Shown here: piece after piece, positions 49,688 through 59,800 of the stretch
How positions within the stretch are numbered: the first letter of the stretch is position 1
How the letters are laid out: each line of letters starts with the position of its first letter
Assembly (NCBI RefSeq): GCF_002127535.1
Contig: NZ_MUBJ01000012.1
Coordinates: forward strand, 62,001-126,000
Source: Xenorhabdus vietnamensis
GTDB taxonomy: Bacteria > Pseudomonadota > Gammaproteobacteria > Enterobacterales > Enterobacteriaceae
Direction: 5' to 3'
Length of the DNA stretch: 64,000 nt
Notes under the pieces: model-generated
The model's input: only the letters and a program-made list of their open reading frames with translations
What the model was told of the DNA's origin: nothing
Databases searched by the model: none
Position numbers and translations under genes: made by a program

Positions 49688-51316
49688 ATGCATAATTTTA
49701 CGTTGCTTCCCTCTGTATTGTTGATGACAGGACTATATTTTTCTTTATCTGTTCCTGCTGCTCAAGTTCCTGTTGGTATTCAGCTTGATCCCGAGCAGGA
49801 ATTGGTTCGCCAGCTAAAAGATGAGCCAGCCTCACTGGATCCAATAAAGTCTTTCGGTTTGACAGAGGCACAAGTATTACGTGATCTGTTTGAAGGTTTG
49901 GTCAATCAAGACGCCCACGGTCAGGCTATTCCCGGTGTTGCCATTGATTGGAAGACGAAAGATAACAAGATATGGATATTCAAATTGCGTCAGGATGCTC
50001 GTTGGTCTAATGGTGGCAGCGTCACGGCATCTGATTTTGTTTATAGCTGGAAGAGACTGGTCAATCCTGAAAATGCTTCTTCTTTTTCTTGGTTTGCTGC
50101 TTTATCAGGTATTGAGAATGCTCAGGAAATTATTGATGGAAAGCTGCCACCAGAGAAATTGGGTATTGAGGCCATCGATCGTTACACTTTGAAAGTTACC
50201 CTGAACCGTCCTGTACCTTATTTCCCTAGCATGACAACCAACTTTAGTCTTTATCCGGTTAACAAACAAGACATTGAAAAATATGGTAAAGATTGGACTC
50301 GGGTAGGACATCTGATAGGCAATGGGGCATTCATGCTAACCGGACGTGTCGTAAATGAAAAAATTGTCCTGACACCCAATCCTTATTACTGGGATAACAA
50401 AAATACGATACTGAAAAAAGTCACTTTTATACCCATTAATCAGGAATCTCATGCAACCAAGCGTTATTTGGCGGGGGATCTGGATATTACGGAATCTTTT
50501 CCTAAAAACATGTACCAGAAATTGCTGAAGGATCTTCCTGGACAAGTCTTTACGCCGGATCAATTGGGAACATACTACTATGTTTTTAATACCCAACGAG
50601 CACCAATGAATGATGTGCGGGTCAGACAAGCGCTTTCAATGGCGATAGACAGGAACCTGATTGCGAAAAAAGTTGTTGGAACGGGAGAAAAACCCGCATG
50701 GCATTTTACTCCGGATGTTACGGCAGGATTCACGCCAGAAAAAAGCAGACTGGAAACATTGACTCAACAAGAGTTGGATGTTCAGGCAAGAAAATTACTG
50801 AAAGCGGCTGGGTATGGGGCTGAAAATCCATTAAAGATCTCATTGCTTTATAACAATTTAGAAAACAACCAGCGAATAGCGATTGCAATTAGTTCTGAAT
50901 GGAAGAAAAAACTGGGAGTGGAAGTGAAACTGGTTAATCAAGAATGGAAAACCTACGTGGATAATCGTAATACAGGTAACTTCGATGTGGTGAGAGCCTC
51001 TTGGACCGGCGATTATAATGAGCCATCAAGTTTCCTGTCTCTGTTGACATCCACTCACAGTGGCAATATTGCGAAGTTCCATAACCCTGACTACGACGCA
51101 CTAATCAAAGCTGCCAGCTATAAGACTGACGATGTAGCCAGAAACCATGATTACAATCAGGCAGAAAAAATGATTGCTGAACAAGCACCAATCGCCCCGA
51201 TTTATCAATATACCAATGGTCGGTTGATCAAACCGTGGCTAAAGGGATACCCGATCACCAATCCCGAAGATGTCGCTTATAGTCACACCATGTACATTCT
51301 TAAGAAGCACAATTAA
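49688..51316 (+). CDS. mppA: periplasmic murein-peptide-binding protein
   Basis: 542-residue SBP family 5 protein. Signal peptide about 1-25 (ending SVPAA). LVRQLKDEPASLDPIKSFGL and the family region WIFKLRQDARWSNGGSVTASDFVYSWKRLVNP are typical of OppA/MppA. E. coli MppA delivers L-Ala-gamma-D-Glu-meso-DAP to the Opp permease for cell-wall recycling. Its place between tpx and zntB favours MppA over OppA. No permease genes adjoin it. Confidence 0.88.
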   Translation: MHNFTLLPSVLLMTGLYFSLSVPAAQVPVGIQLDPEQELVRQLKDEPASLDPIKSFGLTEAQVLRDLFEGLVNQDAHGQAIPGVAIDWKTKDNKIWIFKLRQDARWSNGGSVTASDFVYSWKRLVNPENASSFSWFAALSGIENAQEIIDGKLPPEKLGIEAIDRYTLKVTLNRPVPYFPSMTTNFSLYPVNKQDIEKYGKDWTRVGHLIGNGAFMLTGRVVNEKIVLTPNPYYWDNKNTILKKVTFIPINQESHATKRYLAGDLDITESFPKNMYQKLLKDLPGQVFTPDQLGTYYYVFNTQRAPMNDVRVRQALSMAIDRNLIAKKVVGTGEKPAWHFTPDVTAGFTPEKSRLETLTQQELDVQARKLLKAAGYGAENPLKISLLYNNLENNQRIAIAISSEWKKKLGVEVKLVNQEWKTYVDNRNTGNFDVVRASWTGDYNEPSSFLSLLTSTHSGNIAKFHNPDYDALIKAASYKTDDVARNHDYNQAEKMIAEQAPIAPIYQYTNGRLIKPWLKGYPITNPEDVAYSHTMYILKKHN

Positions 51317-51352
51317 GCGTCAAAACTAAGTACAAATAAATAAGGAGCAGAT

Positions 51353-52336
51353 GTGGAAACGATCTATGGCTCGGTATTTAAAGGTGCAAATGCAATCTAC
51401 GCCTGTCAGTTAAATGGTAAGGGGGGGATCACGGCATTTGGGGAGGATTCACTCGTAACCGCAGAACAGCCAGTTTGGCAACATCTTGATTATAAAAATC
51501 CGGATAGTCACCAATGGCTTATGAATACAGCCTTACTGTCGTCTCCGGTAAAAGAGGGACTGGTGAGTGAAAGTATTCGTCCGAAAGTGCTGCGCACAGG
51601 TGAAGGAACCTTGATTACCCTGAGATCGGTGAACCGCAATGATAATGCGCGCCCTGATCACCTAGTTTCGTTCCGCATCTATATTAACGACAAAATTATT
51701 ATCTCCAGCCGACATCGGAAAATTCATTCCATCGATCAAGTTCAGGAAGACTTGCATAACGGTGTTGGTGCGAAAAGTACCGGAAATTGGCTGATTGAAA
51801 TAGCCGGAGCCATTACAGATGAAGTGAATGATTTCATTGAAGAGCTACATGACAACCTGATTGAGCTTGAAGATAATATTTTGGAGCAGAAAGTGCCTGG
51901 TCGCGGAGAACTGGTATTGCTGCGTAAACAGTTAATTGTTCTGCGTCGCTATATGGCTCCCCAGCGGGATGTTTTTATTCGTTTGGCCAGTGAGCGATTG
52001 CCTTGGATGAGCGACGAAGAGCGTCGTTTGATGCAGGAAGTTTCTGATAGATTGGGGAGGGGAATGGATGATCTTGATGGTTGCATTGCCCGAACCGCAA
52101 TCCTTGCAGATGAAATCACTTCCATGATGGCGGATGCCATGAACCGCCGTATTTACATGATGTCTCTGTTGACGATGATATTCTTGCCAACAACTTTTTT
52201 GACGGGATTATTCGGTGTCAACCTAGGGGGGATACCGGGTAATAAATATCAGTTTGGATTCGGCTTATTTACTCTTTTGTTGTCACTACTGATGGTGATT
52301 TTCGCTTGGTGGTTAAGGCGAAGTAAATGGCTGTAG
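51353..52336 (+). CDS. zntB: zinc transport protein ZntB (CorA/MIT family)
   Basis: 327 residues. Large N-terminal cytoplasmic domain and two C-terminal membrane helices with the GxN signature in TGLFGVNLGGIPG between them. KQLIVLRRYMAPQRDVFIRLASERLPWMSDE is characteristic of ZntB. Start GTG at 51353, preceded by AAGGAG. Mediates Zn2+ flux across the inner membrane (described as uptake with protons in structural work). Order mppA-zntB-fnrS-ttcA is close to that of E. coli. Confidence 0.94.
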   Translation: METIYGSVFKGANAIYACQLNGKGGITAFGEDSLVTAEQPVWQHLDYKNPDSHQWLMNTALLSSPVKEGLVSESIRPKVLRTGEGTLITLRSVNRNDNARPDHLVSFRIYINDKIIISSRHRKIHSIDQVQEDLHNGVGAKSTGNWLIEIAGAITDEVNDFIEELHDNLIELEDNILEQKVPGRGELVLLRKQLIVLRRYMAPQRDVFIRLASERLPWMSDEERRLMQEVSDRLGRGMDDLDGCIARTAILADEITSMMADAMNRRIYMMSLLTMIFLPTTFLTGLFGVNLGGIPGNKYQFGFGLFTLLLSLLMVIFAWWLRRSKWL

Positions 52337-52434
52337 AAGAAAATGGTTATAGAAGTAAATAGTTATAGAAAGAAAAAGCAATTGAGCAAATAATCGTCAT
52401 GTGCATCCAGAGAAAGCCAATAGTGCCATCAGAT

Positions 52435-52480
52435 TTGAGATATATCAATAATTGACTCCCATAATTGAGGCACTATAGGC
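52435..52480 (+). promoter_or_regulatory. FNR-dependent promoter of fnrS
   Basis: TTGAGATATATCAA (52435-52448) matches the FNR site TTGAT-N4-ATCAA at 9 of 10 defined positions. Its centre lies about 42 bp before the predicted RNA start at 52484, the class II activator position. CACTAT (52471-52476) is the likely -10. Confidence 0.85.
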
Positions 52481-52483
52481 CCC

Positions 52484-52610
52484 GCAGGTGAATACAACGT
52501 TGAGCGATAAACGTTGTGCTCCATAATTGTAGTTTTTCTCACATTGAGTTTTAACAGAATAATTGCTCATTAATTATGCCGATGCTTGTTTTAGTATCGG
52601 CTATTTTTTT
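52484..52610 (+). ncRNA. fnrS: FnrS anaerobically induced small RNA
   Basis: The 5' part GCAGGTGAATACAACGTTGA...GTTGTGCTCCATA closely follows E. coli FnrS, including the first stem (CAACGTT/AACGTTG). The 3' end is a GCCGAT/ATCGGC hairpin followed by TATTTTTTT. Length about 127 nt against about 122 in E. coli, and the gene is beside zntB in both. FnrS is made under FNR (and ArcA) control without oxygen and represses aerobic functions such as sodB in E. coli. The gap 52337-52821 has no other gene. Confidence 0.93.
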
Positions 52611-52821
52611 CTGTTGTTACTGAGTGCATTCCCCGTACGCTTACTGTACAAATAACCGGATAGACTGGATATCGGCTGAAACTGGGATTTTATGTGCGTT
52701 ATTTCGATTTGACAGGATGGTTTTCTATTCTTAATGGTGAACAGAAATAAATAATGGCGAGCAGAAATAAATCTCAAGCAGCCTGTTAATAAAGACTGCT
52801 TCTGGTTTGACTTAATGTAAT

Positions 52822-53715
52822 TTAAACGTTCGTGATATCGATAAACATAGCTTCATTAATGTTAGTTGATGATACGACTGCTTCATTAAAAGCATACTCT
52901 TCTCTTTCCCCATCACGAGACAATGGCAAGCTGACAAAGTCGAAAAGCGTTTTATCTGCTAATTGGCTTGGGCTAACGTTTTGAATAGATTTGAAAATAC
53001 TCTCAACCCTGCCTGGTGTTTTCTTATCCCAATCTACCAACATCGATTTTATTGCCTGTCGCTGTAGGTTTTCTTGAGAACCACATAAATTGCAAGGAAT
53101 GATTGGGAATTGTTTGTGTTCCGCATACTGGATAAGGTCTGCTTCCCGACAGTATGCCAGCGGCCTTATGACAACATTACGCCCATCGTCAGAGCGTAAT
53201 TTTGGCGGCATGGCTTTCATCCGTGCGCCATGGAACATATTCAGGAACAGAGTTTCAACGATATCATCAAGATGATGTCCGAGTGCAATTTTTGTTGCGC
53301 CGATTTTTTCTGCGAAAGAGTAGAGCGTTCCGCGACGTAGCCTTGAACACAATCCACAGGTAGTTTTGCCTTCAGGAACTTTTTCTTTAACAACCGAATA
53401 AGTGTCTTTATCTACAATGTAGTATGGAATATTCAGGCTTTCAAAGTACTCGGGTAAAATGTGTTCAGGAAAACCGGGTTGCTTCTGATCAAGATTCACT
53501 GCAACTACACTGAAGTTTATTGGTGCCGCCTTTTGCAGATTCAACAGGATATCTAACATCGCAAATGAATCTTTGCCACCACTGATACATGCCATTACAA
53601 CATCATTATCTTCAATCATATTGTAATCAATAATGGCATTACCAACGTTTCTCCTCAGGCGCTTTTGGAGTTTGTTGAATTCAAGTGTCTCTTTTCTCGT
53701 ATCTTTTTGATTCAT
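52822..53715 (-). CDS. ttcA: tRNA 2-thiocytidine(32) synthetase
   Basis: 297 residues, [4Fe-4S]-dependent TtcA. ATP-binding PP-loop [12 protein letters not shown] (about 44-55) and Cys pairs [10 protein letters not shown] (about 119-128) and PCNLCGSQ (about 210), which bind the cluster. Thiolates C32 in certain tRNAs. ATG start at 53715. It marks the end of the conserved chromosomal backbone; the NRPS locus begins on its right in the same orientation. Confidence 0.95.
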   Translation of the reverse strand: MNQKDTRKETLEFNKLQKRLRRNVGNAIIDYNMIEDNDVVMACISGGKDSFAMLDILLNLQKAAPINFSVVAVNLDQKQPGFPEHILPEYFESLNIPYYIVDKDTYSVVKEKVPEGKTTCGLCSRLRRGTLYSFAEKIGATKIALGHHLDDIVETLFLNMFHGARMKAMPPKLRSDDGRNVVIRPLAYCREADLIQYAEHKQFPIIPCNLCGSQENLQRQAIKSMLVDWDKKTPGRVESIFKSIQNVSPSQLADKTLFDFVSLPLSRDGEREEYAFNEAVVSSTNINEAMFIDITNV

Positions 53716-53812
53716 TGCGACTTCTCACATTGTCGATTGTATCGACTATAGATTTCCTACATGGATTCTTTGCAGGGGAATGGATTATACGGATTTTTCT
53801 TTTTTGAGCAAT

Positions 53813-53837
53813 ACGAGGCCAACAATGCTGGCCTCGT
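53813..53837. terminator. stem-loop after the NRPS gene
   Basis: ACGAGGCCA pairs with TGGCCTCGT around a 7-base loop, 13 bp past the NRPS stop codon. No T run on the minus strand, so termination is inferred from its position. Confidence 0.55.
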
Positions 53838-53849
53838 TCCTTAATCAAG

Positions 53850-56800
53850 TTAATTTATATTTATTGATATATTATCCCTAATTGACAAAGTATTAATTAT
53901 TTTTGTACTGATCATAGAAACGGATTCAATAATATTTTCGTGATAACAATCATTAATCAATGTAATCACTAATGGATTGATTGCCCATTGTGAAATATTA
54001 TTATCCGGTATTCTAGCTATCAATTGACCCATCGCTAATCCAATTCCTTCTTGATGATATGGGCTTTCCCGACCAGCTTTAAATAAGGTGATGTTTGTAT
54101 GTATTAATTTTCCGCTGAAATTACAGCCTGCTATTCCAGATTCAAACGGTATTGCGTCTAATACTTTATTGATATAAGTATCGCTTGCTCCCATCTCCTG
54201 TAATTTTTTGATGACCTTATTATATTCACTTGGTATATCGAGTTTATTTCTAAGCTCTTTTAATTCATCATTATTAATAATGGTATCTAATAAGAACAAC
54301 TGAATCTCTTTCGCGCCAAGTTGCTCCAATTGAAATGCAATCTCCATAGCGAGCTGTCCTCCTAATGACCACCCTAAAATACGAATAGGTTTATCAATGG
54401 AAGTTTCAGTTAAGATCAACTTCATGTATATCTGTGCTATTTGTTGTAATGAATCAATTTGATTATCCATACAAAGATTATAATTATCGATACCGATGCA
54501 GTTATACATATCAGATAAAGCATTTGCCAGAGGCTCATAGACCTCACTACCGCAATTGGCTGCATGAATCATAAACAGTTTATTAGTTGCAGTTGATTCT
54601 GGTGTTAAGAAATTAAGTAAGCTGGATTTAACGCTACCTGATTCCAGCCATTGGGATAATAAAGAAATGCATTTATGGCTAAATAAAATATTTAAAGGAA
54701 CATCAACGTCTATTTCATTACGTATTACTGTGGTCAGTTTAATTGCCATCAGGGAATTACCACCAATACGGAAGAAGTTATCTTCAATGCCAATCCGTTC
54801 CAGCCCTAATATCTCTTGCCAGATGGCACACAATCGGGTTTCCAACTCATTGCGGGGAGCGATATAACGATCCCGGTTTCCCCATACCGGCTCAGGCAGG
54901 GCACGGCGATCCAGTTTGCCGTTCAGGGTTAAAGGTACGGACTCAATGCGGGTAAAACTGGCAGGCAACATATATTCCGGCAAGCGGGCGGAGAGGTGCT
55001 CAATCAGGATTTCATCGGACAGAGCGTCATCCGTCACCAGATATGCGACCAATACTTTATTTCCTTTATGCTCGTGGTCAATTACCACCGCTTGCTTTAC
55101 CTGTGGGTGGGAAGTGAGGGCACTTTCAATTTCCCCCAATTCAATGCGGTAACCGCGTATTTTGACCTGAAAGTCGTTGCGTCCCAGATATTCCAGCTCC
55201 CCGTTCGGTTGCCAACGCACTAAGTCGCCGGTTTTATACAGGCGGGTGTAACCTTTGGCTTTGTCTTCGGCTGTCGCAAATGGATTCGCTACAAAACGCT
55301 CGGCGGTGAGTTCAGGGCGGTTCAAATAGCCCCGCGCCAGTCCGGCACCGCCGATATACAGCTCTCCCGGTGTTCCGGTAGGCGACAGGTTGCCGTAACT
55401 ATCAAGAACATAGAGACGAGCGTTATTAATTGCCTTGCCAATGCTCGTTACAATATCACCATGCTGATACAGTTTCTCCGTCGCACAAACAGTAACTTCA
55501 GTCGGGCCGTAAGAATTCAGGACACCGCTGTGGCGGCTGAAATATTCAAGGAAATCTGAGGAGGGGGATTCTCCCGCCGTCACCAATAATTGCAGAGAGA
55601 GTAATTCAGTGCCAATTAATAATTTCAGCAGGGCGGGGGGTAATGCGGCTATTTCAATACCTTCGCGTTGAATGAGTGCGGCAACCGCAGGCGCATTGCG
55701 CTCTGTTTCGCTGCAAATGTAAATGGTCAGGCCATGCAATAAGCTGGAAAATAGTTCGAAAACCGACCCATCAAAGACATAAGCAGCAAACATTAAGGCT
55801 TTTTTTCTCTTGGTAGCATTAAAAATTTTTGCTTGTGCAGCCACCATGTGCATAACATTTTTATGCTCAATCATAACGCCTTTGGGCTGGCCGGTAGTGC
55901 CTGAGGTATAGATGATATACGCTAAATCGGTTGGTTTATTTATCCGTATCGGATTTTCTACGGGCTGGTCTGCGGTAATGGCTTGGTCATCCGCTGTTAT
56001 CCGTGTCGGTTGATCAACGAATGTTCGGGTGTATTCTGCCAATACCGTCAGGTACCGTTGTTGGGTCACCACACAAGGAGCCGCAGTATCAGCCAGAATA
56101 AACTGTACTCGCTCCGGTGGATATTCTGGCGAAATGGGCACATAAGCCCCGCCAGCTTTCAATACTGCCAGAATACTGATCACCATTTCCAGACTGCGGT
56201 CAAGGTAAAGGGCTATCGGAGTGTCGGCTTGCATGGGAGCATTATTATGCCGCCAACAATGTTCACGGATGACCCTCGCCAGTTGATTAGCTCGTTGATT
56301 GAGCTGGCGATAGGTCAGCATTTCCCCCTCAAATACCAGCGCTACACTGTCCGGTGTCTTTTCTACCTGTGCTTCAAACAGTTGTTGCAGGGTTTTGTCC
56401 TGCGGGTAGGGGGTATCGGTCTGATTCCAAGTGTGCAGCAGGGTATGGCGCTCGTCTTCACTGAGGAACATGATTGATGCATGTGGCTGGTACGGGTCAC
56501 AGGCCACGGCGTGCAGGATGCGTTCAAGCTGACAAAGCAAGCGCTGTACCTGTTTATCTGTCAGCCAGTCTTCACCATAACCTAACTTTATTATTAGACG
56601 GTTATCCTGTTCATAGGCCAGCAGTGATATCGGATAATCCACTTTTTCAATGATTTGGCGGAATGTCAGGGCGTGTTCTATGCTTTCGCCGTTTTCATTC
56701 ACTGCGGGAACAGGGTAATTTTCAAAGACCAGTAAGCTGTGGAATAATCGCTCCCCGTCGGATTGTAAACTGGCAAGTGAGATGGCACTGTGGCTGTTGA

Positions 56801-59800
56801 GTGCGGCGATATCTTGCTGTATGTCTTGTAAGACGTTGATAATGCTGTTTGTCTTGTGCCACTGCACCATCAACGGCAGGGTATTGATATACAGGCCGAC
56901 ACTGGAATCAATGCCTTCCACTGGTACATCACGCCCGGATACAGTAGTGCCGACAATAGTCTGTTCATCCCCAGTATAACTGTGCAGTAGTTTATGCCAG
57001 GCAAATTGCAGCATTACATTCAGGGTCACGCCTTGCGTCCGGCATGTGTTCTTAAGCTGCTCATAAGCACTCCCCTGTATGGTGAGCATTTGTTCGGCTG
57101 GTTTTTCAATGGTTTTTATCTGTGTCAGGTCAATATGATGACTTAACAGGGCAGACAAATCGTTGGCACCTTGGCATGAAGTTTTGTGGAATTGCGCTTT
57201 GCGTTCTGCCCAATAATCCTCAGATTCCGCTTTATGATCCAAATGATATTGCTGGGTTGCCAGATAGGCTTTATCTACCATTATCTGGGGGATTCGCCCC
57301 TGTGTGAGCTCGTCGTAATATTCATGTACGGCTTGCAATAAAATCGGGTTACTCCAGCCGTCAGTAATACTGTGGTGTTGCGTGATCAGCACGGTTACCA
57401 GTTGTTCATTCTGCCTGATTAGAGTGAAACGGATTAATCCGGGCTGGCTTAAGTCAAAGGGCAGGATACGGTCAGTTTGTTGGATCGCTTCGATTGCCTG
57501 CTCTTTCTCTTCTGGCAATAATTGGCTGATATCTTTTATGGTGAAATTTTCCGAACCAAGGCTTGCGCCCTCAGTCACAATCTGTAAAACCTCCTCTTCC
57601 CAATTAAATGCTGTTCTGAGGATGGGGAAACGCAGTGAAGCCAGTGACCAGGCTTGCTGATAGGCAGCAAGGTCGAATCGGGTGTGATAATCCAACAGCA
57701 ATTGCACGCGATAGGCATCATCCTGTGGTTGAGCCAGATGATGATAAACAAAACCCTGTTGCAAACTGGTGGCGGGATACAGCGTTTCAATCGGATACAT
57801 TTGTTGAATACGGCGTAAAAATTTGCTTGAGAGCCTTACCGTACCATAATCACTGGAGGTTTTTATTCCACCCAGTTGAGCCTGTTTCTGACCTGCCGTG
57901 ATGACAGATTTGAGTGCCTGCTCAAAGGCTGTGATAAATACCTGAGTCTGAGCCTGTGTTAAACACGAGCTGATATTAAATTGCAGCCTGCTTGCTTGAA
58001 TCAAGCCATTAATACTCAGCAATAAATGACTACAGTTATCATCTGCTACTACAGTTCCACAATCGTCACTGGTCAGTGCCCAGTCTTGTCCGGCCTCTCC
58101 ACTCAACTGGCCGAGGTAGTTGAAGCCGATCGTTGGCAAATTCCCGGCCAAATACCCTGCCTGACGTAATGAACCATAACCAATCCCTTTATTTGGTACA
58201 GCACGGAGCATCTCTTTGGTGTGAATAATCGTCTCAACAATATCATCTTGCATTGCCAGACGAACAGGATAGAGGGTCGTAAACCAGCCAACAGTTTCTG
58301 ATATATCCAATGTGTTGTCGATGGTTTCCCGACCATGACCTTCAAGCAAGATGTGGTTAACAGGCCGAGAGAAAACGGCCTGTAATGCCAGAGTGAGGGC
58401 ACTGAGCAGTAAATCGTTGATCTCGGTGTGGTAACCGGCATTGGCTTCATGCAGCAGAATATCAGTCAATTCAGCGGAAATGTTCAGTATGTGCTGACTG
58501 GTTTTACCTGAAACAAAGTGATCATGGTTTCCTGTCATCACTTGTTGCCAGTAGGGAATTTCGTGTTGATGCTGTTGTGCATAGTGATGGAGGGCATTGA
58601 TCCATTGCCGGTAGCTACTGGTTTTCACAGGCAATGTTTCGCCCTGCAATAATCTACGCATATCTTCAGCAATAATCTGCCAGGACACGACGTCAATAAT
58701 CAGATGGTGAAACGAGAAGAATAACCGGGCGCTACCATCGGTGTATCCGGTCAGATGAGCGGCTTGCCATAAAGGCCCATTATTGTAATCAAAGCCACTT
58801 TGCCATTGGGTCAGCTGTTGATGTTGTTCTGCCTCATTCAATTTGCTGATATCACAATGCAGTAATGCCGTCAGCCAAGACGGTATTCTTTCGGAATAAC
58901 ATTGATGATAACCCTGTTCTGTGGTGACAAAATAAGCACGTAACATATCATGTCGCTCAGTCAGTACAGTCAAAGCTTGTTTAATAGCGGCATAACTAAT
59001 GTTGCCCGGCAGTCGGATCATAAATGCCTGATTCCAATGGCACGGACTCGACAAATTCCAATTAAAGAAATCCTGTTGGATAGGCAATAGACCAAATTCC
59101 CCGCGCAATAATCCCTGCTCTGCAATTACGGTTACCGTGGATGAGCTTTGTGTCAGTAGCTGTGCCAAGCGTGTGACTGTCGGTGCTTCAAAAATCAATT
59201 TAACTTGTAGAGAAAAGCCCGCTTGCCGCAGTCTGGAAACTAACTTGATGCTGATAATGGAATCACCACCGATACGGAAGAAATTATCTTCAATGCCAAC
59301 CTGCTCCAACCCCAACACCTCCTGCCAAATGGCACACAGTTGGGTTTCCAACTCATTGCGGGGAGCGATATAATTATCCCGGTTTCCCCATACCGGCTCA
59401 GGCAGAGCGCGGCGATCCAGTTTACCGTTCAGGGTTAAAGGGACGGACTTAATACGGGTAAAGCTGGCAGGCAACATATATTCCGGCAAGCGGGCGGAGA
59501 GATGTTCAATCAGGATTTCATCGGACAGTTCTTCGTCTGTGACCAGATACGCAACCAATACTTTATTTCCTTTATGTTCGTGGTCAATCACCACCGCTTG
59601 TTTTACCTGCGGGTGGGAAGTGAGGGCACTTTCAATTTCCCCCAATTCAATGCGGTAACCGCGGATTTTGACCTGAAAGTCGTTGCGCCCCAGATATTCC
59701 AGCTCCCCGTTTGGTTGCCAACGCACTAAATCGCCGGTTTTGTACAGGCGGGTGTAGCCTTTGGCCTTGTCTTCTGCCGTGGCAAATGGATTCGCTACAA

